Source of the DNA: Desulfocapsa sp.
Lineage (GTDB): Bacteria; Desulfobacterota; Desulfobulbia; Desulfobulbales; Desulfocapsaceae
Assembly (NCBI GenBank): GCA_029934815.1
Contig: JAOZLM010000168.1
Span: 1-5,606, forward strand
Length of the DNA stretch: 5,606 bases
Reading direction: 5' to 3'
Shown here: positions 1 to 5,606 of the stretch, one piece after another
Position numbering within the stretch: position 1 is the stretch's first letter
Layout of the letters: every line of letters begins with the position of its first letter
Made by a program: the position numbers and the translations under genes
Notes under the pieces: generated by a model
Seen by the model: only the letters and a program-made list of their open reading frames with translations
What the model was told of the DNA's origin: nothing
Database searches by the model: none

Positions 1-20
1 ATATTTATAAGGCTTTTTGC

Positions 21-515
21 ATGACTCGCATAGGTATCCTGTCTGACACCCACATCACAAGACTGCACCCCTGGTATAGCAAACAGGTGGAAACAGCCTT
101 TCAGGATTGCTCCGTAATCTTACACGCCGGAGATTTAACAGATATATCCATACTGGATATTTTCAAAGGAAAAGAGGTCCATGCCGTACATGGCAATATG
201 TGCGAACATTCCTCAAGGCAAAACCTGCCTACCAGTAAGTTAATTACCATTGAAGGTACTAGCATTGGGCTCTGTCACGGAGCTGGTGCACGTCACAATA
301 TTGAGGAACGTATGTGGGATCTTTTTCCTGCCGCTGATTGTATTGTTTACGGGCATACCCACATTGCTGTAAACCATCGTTTTGCTAAAACACTCTTTAT
401 CAATCCGGGCTCTTTTCAGCCAACCGGCCGTTATGGAGCATCTGGAAGTTATGCCATACTGACCATTAACGAGAATGGTCCAAAGGCTGAACTCTATGAA
501 TTCCGACAAAATTAA
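21..515 (+). CDS. YfcE/MJ0936-family metallophosphoesterase
   Basis: This is a small cytoplasmic metal-dependent phosphoesterase of the calcineurin-like superfamily, YfcE/MJ0936 group; characterised members hydrolyse phosphodiesters on model substrates, and the natural substrate is generally unknown. The 164 residues match the family's usual compact size. All metal-binding blocks are visible in order: SDTH (D9, H11), HAGD (D38), HGN (N59), CHG (H86) and YGHTH (H112, H114), followed by the family's NPGS block at 128-131. The block after HGN reads MCE, where many relatives have an Asp, a mild variant. The ATG is preceded by AAGG at 9-12 with an 8-base spacer, which supports this start. It ends 29 bases before mutS on the same strand, so co-transcription is likely, but no functional link to mismatch repair is established. 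Family assignment is firm; the substrate is unknown. Confidence 0.93.
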   Translation: MTRIGILSDTHITRLHPWYSKQVETAFQDCSVILHAGDLTDISILDIFKGKEVHAVHGNMCEHSSRQNLPTSKLITIEGTSIGLCHGAGARHNIEERMWDLFPAADCIVYGHTHIAVNHRFAKTLFINPGSFQPTGRYGASGSYAILTINENGPKAELYEFRQN

Positions 516-544
516 AGTAAACCACCTTTCTGCTTTCAAGCCAA

Positions 545-3214
545 ATGAGTAAATCACCCAAAATAACCCCCATGCTCCGGCAATATCTGGACATCAAGGA
601 AGAGCACAAAGACACCATTCTTTTTTATCGTATGGGAGATTTTTACGAGATGTTTTTTGAGGATGCTGTCATTGCCTCAAAGATCCTTGGTATCACCCTC
701 ACTTCCCGTAACAAAAAAGATGATGTTAATAAAGTTCCCATGTGCGGAATACCGTATCATGCCGCCACCGGATACCTGGCCAAACTGGTTAAAGCTGGAA
801 AACGGGTTGCCATCTGTGAGCAAACTGAATCCCCCAGCGAAGCTAAAGGCATAGTACGTCGTGAAGTTGTTCGGGTTATCTCTCCCGGTGTCGTAACAGA
901 TGATCAGTTACTGGATGACAAAGATAACCTGTACGTGGCTGCTATTTGCCGAAAAGAAAAAAATGATGGCGATCTTTTTGGTATCAGTTTTCTTGATCTT
1001 TCCACGGGTAGTTTTCATCTTGGTGAATTTATCGACGAAGAAGGAAATGGTGAAGTGATCCTTGACCAGCTTACCCGTATGACACCTGCCGAGCTTCTGG
1101 TAAGCGTGAAAGACAATGATGAGTTGTCCGAGCTGATTGATACTGCCGCAACATTACTGCCAGGCCTTTGCATTACAAATCGTCCGGAAACAAGTTTTCA
1201 TTTCTCCAGCTGTCAGGAACTTCTTTGTGATCATTTTCAAGTGAGCAGCCTTGCCGGATTTGGCTGTGAGAATCATAAAGAAGGTATCCGCAGTGCAGGT
1301 GCTCTGCTTGAGTATATTCAGGACACACAAAAAACAGAGCTTGGCCATATCGAAAAACTGATGCCCATAGATCTGGAGCAGATTTTACAGATCGACGAAT
1401 CTTCACGACGCAACCTTGAGCTTACCCTGACTATCATAGGATCGAGGCGTGAAGGTTCACTGCTTTCTGTTATGGATCACACCTGTACTCCAATGGGTGC
1501 AAGACTTTTAAAACAGGAAATTCTCTTTCCATTGCAGGATGTTGAGCGAATAAATGAGCGACTGGCTGCGGTACATTTTCTCTTCAAAAACGCTGCTATT
1601 CGTCGAAATTTCCGTGAGCTGCTTGATGCAATTTACGACGTTGAACGTCTGAACAGTCGCATGGTTCTTGGCAATGGTAACGGGCGGGATATGCTGGCCT
1701 TAAAGCTTTCGCTTGCACGCCTTCCTGCCATCAAAGAGCAACTACAAAGTTGTGATGCTCCACGGATTCAGCGATTATGCGAAGACCTCGACACGTTGGA
1801 TGACTTATATCAATTGATAGAATTGGCTATACACGAAGAGGCTCCCATTACACTCCGTGAAGGACGACTGATTAAAGAAGGATACAACAAAGAGCTGGAC
1901 GAACTGGTGCATATTCAGCGCCATGGAAAACAGTTGATCCTTGACCTTGAAGCGCAGGAACGTGCAGCCACCGGTATTGGCAAACTGAAAGTCGGATTTA
2001 ACAGGGTTTTTGGCTATTTTATTGAGGTAAGCAAACTCAACTCTGACAAGGTTCCCGAGACCTATATCAGAAAACAGACGCTTGTAAATGCTGAGCGTTT
2101 TATCACCCCTGAATTAAAAGAGTTTGAAACCAAGGTGCTGGGAGCGCAGGAAAGACGACTGGAACTTGAATACCAGCTATTCACTGCCATTCGACAAAAA
2201 CTAGCCAGCGAATCTTCACGCCTTTTGCAAAGTGCAGCATTACTGGCCAAAATTGATTTTCTGGTTAACCTGGCAGAAATTGCGCACCTGCATCATTATC
2301 AACGCCCCGCAGTGGATGATGGAGATACCATTGATATTGTTGAAGGCCGCCATCCTGTTATTGAGCGCGCTCTTCCCAGCGGGAAATTCGTTCCCAACGA
2401 TGTGCACCTTGATCAGGAACGTGAAGAAGTTCTGATTATCACCGGCCCGAATATGGCGGGTAAATCTACAATCCTTCGTCAAACTGCACTTATTGTACTA
2501 ATGGCTCAGATGGGATCTTTTGTGCCAGCAGAATCTGCAAGTATTGGTGTGGTCGACAGAATTTTCACCCGCGTTGGTGCCATGGATGATCTTCGCCGCG
2601 GCCAGTCCACTTTTATGGTGGAGATGAACGAGACAGCAAACATCCTCAACAATGCCACTGATAAAAGTCTGGTGATTCTTGATGAAATCGGACGAGGCAC
2701 ATCCACCTTTGATGGTCTTGCCATAGCCTGGGCTGTTGCTGAAGATCTTGTACAGAAAAATGATAAAGGTGTAAAAACACTTTTTGCAACCCACTACCAT
2801 GAGCTTACGGATCTTGCCAAAACCGAGGATCGGGTCCGTAACTACTCCATTGCTGTTCGAGAGTGGAATGACACCATTATATTTCTGCACAAACTTGTAA
2901 AAGGCGGAACAAACAGATCTTACGGTATTCAGGTGGCTGGACTTGCCGGTGTGCCAGACAGGGTTGTAAAACGTGCAGGTGAAATACTGAAAAATATTGA
3001 GCAGGGTGAATTTGGACTGGATGGAACGCCAAACATTGCCAAAGGTGGACGCAGCAAGAAATCACGTCGAAAAACCCACCCGAATCAGCTTTCACTCTTC
3101 CCCAATTCTGAAAGTGATGCCATCAGAAAACATTTACAAACACTGGATGCTAACAACCTCACTCCACGCCAGGCACTTGACGAGATTTTCGAACTCCTGA
3201 ACCTCCTGAATTGA
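545..3214 (+). CDS. mutS: DNA mismatch repair protein MutS
   Basis: MutS recognises base mismatches and small loops in DNA and, as an ATP-driven sliding clamp, recruits MutL to start repair. All domains of a full-length MutS1 are present in 889 residues. The N-terminal mismatch-binding domain carries the Phe-X-Glu motif (F33, E35). A connector follows, then the core/lever (from about 265, with the SRRNLEL block) and the clamp (about 430-530, FGYFIEVSK at 489-497). The ATPase has Walker A GPNMAGKST (634-642, K640), STFMVEMNE (688-696), Walker B with DEIGRGTSTFDG (713-724) and THYHE (H750, H752). The tail has a beta-clamp-binding QLSLF (848-852) after a basic patch, then an LTPRQAL helix segment like the E. 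coli tetramerisation domain. The start at 545 is favoured because an in-frame stop lies at 518-520 with no ATG, GTG or TTG between; the only close alternative is Met10 at 572. No clear Shine-Dalgarno precedes it. No mutL is seen here. Confidence 0.98.
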   Translation: MSKSPKITPMLRQYLDIKEEHKDTILFYRMGDFYEMFFEDAVIASKILGITLTSRNKKDDVNKVPMCGIPYHAATGYLAKLVKAGKRVAICEQTESPSEAKGIVRREVVRVISPGVVTDDQLLDDKDNLYVAAICRKEKNDGDLFGISFLDLSTGSFHLGEFIDEEGNGEVILDQLTRMTPAELLVSVKDNDELSELIDTAATLLPGLCITNRPETSFHFSSCQELLCDHFQVSSLAGFGCENHKEGIRSAGALLEYIQDTQKTELGHIEKLMPIDLEQILQIDESSRRNLELTLTIIGSRREGSLLSVMDHTCTPMGARLLKQEILFPLQDVERINERLAAVHFLFKNAAIRRNFRELLDAIYDVERLNSRMVLGNGNGRDMLALKLSLARLPAIKEQLQSCDAPRIQRLCEDLDTLDDLYQLIELAIHEEAPITLREGRLIKEGYNKELDELVHIQRHGKQLILDLEAQERAATGIGKLKVGFNRVFGYFIEVSKLNSDKVPETYIRKQTLVNAERFITPELKEFETKVLGAQERRLELEYQLFTAIRQKLASESSRLLQSAALLAKIDFLVNLAEIAHLHHYQRPAVDDGDTIDIVEGRHPVIERALPSGKFVPNDVHLDQEREEVLIITGPNMAGKSTILRQTALIVLMAQMGSFVPAESASIGVVDRIFTRVGAMDDLRRGQSTFMVEMNETANILNNATDKSLVILDEIGRGTSTFDGLAIAWAVAEDLVQKNDKGVKTLFATHYHELTDLAKTEDRVRNYSIAVREWNDTIIFLHKLVKGGTNRSYGIQVAGLAGVPDRVVKRAGEILKNIEQGEFGLDGTPNIAKGGRSKKSRRKTHPNQLSLFPNSESDAIRKHLQTLDANNLTPRQALDEIFELLNLLN

Positions 3215-3284
3215 CACAATTCTTCTCTGTATCCTGACAAATAATACTCTTTCCACTAATAGTAGACAAAAACACTGTTTTCTT

Positions 3285-3313
3285 TTGCCTATAGCGCATC
3301 TTTTATGTATACT
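3285..3313 (+). promoter_or_regulatory. Candidate sigma70-type promoter for the amidase gene
   Basis: TTGCCT at 3285-3290 (4 of 6 matches to the -35 consensus) and TATACT at 3308-3313 (5 of 6 matches to the -10 consensus) are separated by exactly 17 bases, the optimal spacing. Transcription would begin near 3320 and give a leader of roughly 90 bases before the amidase ATG. The gap after mutS shows no intrinsic terminator, so read-through from mutS is also possible. Pattern match only; the AT-rich context makes chance matches fairly likely. Confidence 0.45.
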
Positions 3314-3345
3314 TTCATCAACATGGTGGTACATAAAGTACTCTC

Positions 3346-3381
3346 AAAGTGATACTCTGCATGGTTGCCAGTATCCACTTT
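3346..3381 (+). promoter_or_regulatory. Hairpin-forming inverted repeat in the amidase leader
   Basis: The left arm AAAGTGATACT (3346-3356) is complementary to the right arm AGTATCCACTTT (3370-3381) with a single bulged C, giving 11 Watson-Crick pairs. The intervening bases can add a GCA/TGC stem (3359-3361 with 3366-3368) closed by a TGGT tetraloop. The structure ends 18 bases before the AAGGTG ribosome-binding site at 3400-3405. No T-run follows, so it is not an intrinsic terminator. It could be a leader RNA structure, or as DNA the binding site of a dimeric regulator. The structure is seen in the sequence; any role is inference. Confidence 0.5.
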
Positions 3382-3407
3382 GCAGCCCAATTCTGTGACA
3401 AGGTGTA

Positions 3408-5237
3408 ATGCGTCGATTCTTCCCCATCTTTTTCCTCTTTATCTTTCTCTTCTATCCATTTTCCATTGCCTTTGGAAATGAGGTAGAAGAAGCGCAAGAT
3501 ATTGATCCTGTTGCCCTTGAAAAAAGTTATCAGCAAGCAAAGTTCTACTACAACGAGCTGCACACCAATACTAGTCTTGGCGAGTCTCGTGATAACTGGC
3601 TAAACGGAGTTCGTAATTTCAGAAAGATTTATCTCACCAGCCCAAAATCCGACTATGCCGCTGCCAGTCTTTACGTGCTTGGCCGCATGTATTCAAAAAT
3701 GTATAAGCGGTTTGACATTGATATAGATTTGCAGGAATCCATATCTTATTATCGTGATGTATCGGATTTATTCCCGGATAACCGCCTGGCTGATGACGCC
3801 TTATTTGCCTCCGGAAATATCTTCCTGAACAAACAAAATAATCCAGAAAAAGCGGCAAATAGTTATAACAAAATTATTTCCAATTACCGAAACGGAGATA
3901 TGTATCCCCATGCGGCTGACGCGTTAAAAGGACTGTCCAAAGAACATGGCATTCCCTTACCTGCTGCTATGTTGAAATACAACGATATTTCCAACCTTTC
4001 TTACGTTCTTCCTGTAAAATATTGGTCTTCTGAGGATTACACAAGGGTTGTAATCAAAGCATCAGGCCCTGTCACTTATCGGGAAACACTTCTTGAAAAA
4101 CAAGGAAAACATCCCCGACGACTCTATATTGATTTCCAAAACTCCTATATTGAGCCACGCTACCGTGCTCCGGTGCCAATTGAAGATGGTCTTCTTAAAC
4201 AGATCAGAACAGCCCAGAATACCCCTGAAACCGTACGTGTTGTTTTAGATATTGAAACTATATCAAATTATAAAATATTTAGTCTTCCTGATCCATTTCG
4301 TGTGGTAATTGATGTTCGTGGTGAAGGGAAGAAGATAGCTGATCTTTCAAAATCCTCACCACTACCGCCGGCACAGATATCTTCAAACTCCACGACACCT
4401 GTGCCGGAGACACAATCGGCACCTGAAATTGATTTGATTGTCCTTGATGATCAGAAAAAATCAGCCGTTAATGCAGGACCTTCTGTTAAACCAGCTAACG
4501 ATCTTAAAGATGAAATGCAATCCATGGAGCTATCCCTCGCACAGCAGCTCGGTCTTGGCATACGCAAAATCGTAGTTGATCCTGGGCACGGCGGAAAAGA
4601 TCCAGGTGCCTCCGCTTTTGGACAAAAAGAGAAAGATATTGTTTTAAAGATCGGGCAAAAACTGGCTCCGATTCTAGCGGAAGAGACCGGGGCTGAAGTT
4701 ATCCTGACGCGTAACACCGATGTTTATATTCCACTTGAAGAGCGAACCGCAATTGCAAACACCCAGGGAGCTGACCTCTTTATCTCTTTGCATATCAATG
4801 CTCATCCGTCCCCCAAAGTCCATGGGATTGAGACTTATTTTCTGAACTTGTCGACTAATGCTGAAGCTATGCGAGTTGCAGCTTTTGAGAATGCGACATC
4901 AACCCATCAGATGAGCGATTTGCAGGATATTCTTTCAGATATTATGAAGAATTCGAAGATCAATGAATCTTCCAGACTTGCAGGTTTTGTACACAATTCT
5001 TTGTGCGATGGGATAAAAGAACTACAGCAAACGAAATTTAAGGATCTTGGCGTGAAGCAGGCACCATTTTATGTACTCATCGGTGCACAAATGCCCGCAA
5101 TCCTGATTGAGATTGCCTTTATTACGAACCCTGAGGATTCAAAACATCTGGCAGACGAAACGTTCCTTGATACAATTGTTGATGATATTGCGGAAGGGGT
5201 ACAGCATTACATTCATTCTACTACTGCGAGTTTGTAA
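3408..5237 (+). CDS. Exported N-acetylmuramoyl-L-alanine amidase (TPR-like, AMIN, Amidase_3)
   Basis: This is a zinc amidase that cleaves the bond between N-acetylmuramic acid and L-alanine in peptidoglycan, acting in the periplasm like AmiA/B/C in daughter-cell separation. Residues 1-23 form a signal peptide: Arg-Arg, a Phe/Leu-rich core, and a probable cut after A21-F-G23. Residues about 30-190 are helical with tetratricopeptide-like units (one near 127-158). An AMIN domain at about 197-305 probably targets the enzyme to wall or septum. A Pro/Ser-rich linker runs to about 385, followed by Amidase_3. Catalytic residues are visible: H394 in DPGHGG, E408 in KEKD, H462 in SLHINAH and E568 in LIEIAFITNPED. 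An insert at about 493-540 (ENAT...LQDIL) resembles the regulatory helix region that occludes the active site in AmiB/AmiC-type enzymes, where EnvC/NlpD-type activators relieve it. The N-terminal helical region is extra relative to E. coli AmiC. The ATG follows AAGGTG at 3400-3405, rather close. The AMIN plus Amidase_3 layout suggests AmiC, but orthology is not shown. Confidence 0.95.
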   Translation: MRRFFPIFFLFIFLFYPFSIAFGNEVEEAQDIDPVALEKSYQQAKFYYNELHTNTSLGESRDNWLNGVRNFRKIYLTSPKSDYAAASLYVLGRMYSKMYKRFDIDIDLQESISYYRDVSDLFPDNRLADDALFASGNIFLNKQNNPEKAANSYNKIISNYRNGDMYPHAADALKGLSKEHGIPLPAAMLKYNDISNLSYVLPVKYWSSEDYTRVVIKASGPVTYRETLLEKQGKHPRRLYIDFQNSYIEPRYRAPVPIEDGLLKQIRTAQNTPETVRVVLDIETISNYKIFSLPDPFRVVIDVRGEGKKIADLSKSSPLPPAQISSNSTTPVPETQSAPEIDLIVLDDQKKSAVNAGPSVKPANDLKDEMQSMELSLAQQLGLGIRKIVVDPGHGGKDPGASAFGQKEKDIVLKIGQKLAPILAEETGAEVILTRNTDVYIPLEERTAIANTQGADLFISLHINAHPSPKVHGIETYFLNLSTNAEAMRVAAFENATSTHQMSDLQDILSDIMKNSKINESSRLAGFVHNSLCDGIKELQQTKFKDLGVKQAPFYVLIGAQMPAILIEIAFITNPEDSKHLADETFLDTIVDDIAEGVQHYIHSTTASL

Positions 5238-5337
5238 AAAAAGAATATCGAATGTCGAACAAGAAATGTCGAATATTGAAGTATTCTTACTTCGTTAATT
5301 CGTAATTCCTTGTTCGATATTCTGCGGTTCTCTTTTT
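5236..5337. terminator. Probable bidirectional terminator between convergent genes
   Basis: The inverted repeat at 5243-5322 lies between the amidase stop (5235-5237) and the oxidoreductase stop (5340-5342). For transcripts from the - strand gene, the hairpin base is followed at once by seven U residues, the complement of A5236-A5242, which is a classical intrinsic terminator layout. For + strand transcripts the nearest T-run (5333-5337) lies 10 bases past the stem, although A5238-A5244 could pair with 5331-5337 to extend the stem. The case is therefore stronger for the - strand gene. The stem is long but AT-rich and interrupted. Confidence 0.55.
5243..5322. repeat. Imperfect inverted repeat built of 7-base GAA-led units
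   Basis: The element begins with GAATATCGAA (5243-5252) and ends with its exact complement TTCGATATTC (5313-5322). At its apex GAAGTA (5278-5283) pairs with TACTTC (5288-5293) across a TTCT loop. The left arm reads as successive heptads: GAATATC at 5243, GAATGTC at 5250, GAACAAG at 5257, AAATGTC at 5264, GAATATT at 5271, then GAAGTA. Read on the - strand, the right arm gives GAATATC, GAACAAG, GAATTAC and GAATTAA, then GAAGTA after one extra base. The arms therefore differ by one whole heptad. It fills most of the 102-base gap between two convergent genes. It resembles short dispersed intergenic repeats of environmental bacteria, but copy number cannot be judged from one window. Confidence 0.75.
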
Positions 5338-5339
5338 AT

Positions 5340-5606
5340 TTACCAGTCAATCTGATCGCATAGAAACTCACGATCTTCTTTTAAATCCTTACCATTCAAA
5401 AAGAGTTCGATGGATTCTGCTGCAACTTTTCCCTGGTAGACTGCTTTAGCAACTGTTTGGGGGCCGAGTACACTGTCTCCGCCGGCAAAGATGTCAGGAA
5501 TTGAAGTCTGCAAAGTTCTAGCATCTGTATTGTACGTTCCCCAGGACATCAAATCGACATCTACACCATCATCTGCAGTGTGATCAACATTCTGGCTAAT
5601 AGCAGG
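5340..5606 (-). CDS. GltD-like FAD/NAD(P) oxidoreductase, C-terminal part (cut by window edge)
   Basis: This is the last 88 codons of a gene that continues past the right edge; the reading frame is open to base 5606, so no start lies inside the window, and the internal TTG/ATG near 5547-5552 is not the true start. The fragment shows the C-terminal signature of the pyridine nucleotide-disulphide oxidoreductase fold as found in the glutamate synthase small subunit (GltD), NfnB-type and related flavoproteins: an AISQ block near the edge, WGT, then TLQTSIPDIFAGGD, whose GGD normally contacts FAD, followed by GPQTVAKAVYQGKVAAESI. Such proteins move electrons between NAD(P)H and an iron-sulphur or flavin partner. 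Which member it is cannot be decided without the N-terminal half, where a cysteine-rich iron-sulphur domain would be expected. It ends in DQIDW and converges on the amidase gene with a repeat between them. Confidence 0.88.
   Translation of the reverse strand, partial: PAISQNVDHTADDGVDVDLMSWGTYNTDARTLQTSIPDIFAGGDSVLGPQTVAKAVYQGKVAAESIELFLNGKDLKEDREFLCDQIDW

Noticed and set aside
2498..2890. 130-codon open frame on the - strand inside mutS
   Set aside because: It lies opposite the strongly conserved MutS ATPase domain and shows no recognisable family; a shadow of the real gene.
3211..3216. Perfect TTGACA -35 hexamer overlapping the mutS stop codon
   Set aside because: No acceptable -10 hexamer lies 16-18 bases downstream; the nearest AT-rich hexamers begin more than 22 bases away.
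3329..3341. Short GTAC-ATAAA-GTAC hairpin in the mutS-amidase gap
   Set aside because: Only four pairs, no T-run, and expected by chance in a spacer this long.
3245..3358. Three TACTCT hexamers in the mutS-amidase gap (3245, 3339, 3353)
   Set aside because: Short and irregularly spaced, with one copy overlapping the leader hairpin arm; not enough to call an operator array.
5107..5298. Small + strand reading frame running across the amidase 3' end into the intergenic repeat
   Set aside because: It overlaps the Amidase_3 catalytic end in another frame, and its tail is simply the translated heptad repeat; no independent start signal or recognisable protein.
5340..5552. Treating the - strand frame as a complete 70-residue gene starting at a TTG
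   Set aside because: The frame stays open to the window edge with residues that fit the oxidoreductase family (AISQ), so it is the 3' end of a larger gene.

Overview
The window reads as an ordinary chromosomal stretch of a Gram-negative bacterium with moderate GC content. Three genes lie on the + strand and the 3' end of a fourth enters from the right edge on the - strand. A cell-wall amidase that combines a tetratricopeptide-like region, an AMIN domain and Amidase_3, together with a long MutS, would fit a deltaproteobacterium (Desulfobacterota, perhaps near the Desulfobulbales). That placement is an impression from protein style, not a proven assignment.

Layout: a small YfcE/MJ0936-type metallophosphoesterase (21-515) is followed after 29 bases by mutS (545-3214), the mismatch-recognition ATPase; the two are probably co-transcribed. 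A 193-base gap (3215-3407) holds a plausible sigma70-type promoter and a leader hairpin, and then an exported N-acetylmuramoyl-L-alanine amidase (3408-5237). The amidase stop faces the stop of a convergent - strand gene (5340 to beyond 5606), which encodes the C-terminus of a GltD-like FAD/NAD(P) oxidoreductase. Between the two stops sits an 80-base imperfect inverted repeat built from 7-base units.

The genes do not form an obvious single pathway: phosphodiester hydrolysis, DNA mismatch repair, septal peptidoglycan hydrolysis and redox metabolism. I see no phage, transposase, CRISPR, toxin-antitoxin or defence signature. The parts most worth a second look are non-coding: the heptad-based inverted repeat at 5243-5322, its likely use as a transcription terminator, and the hairpin in the amidase leader. 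No RNA gene was recognised.
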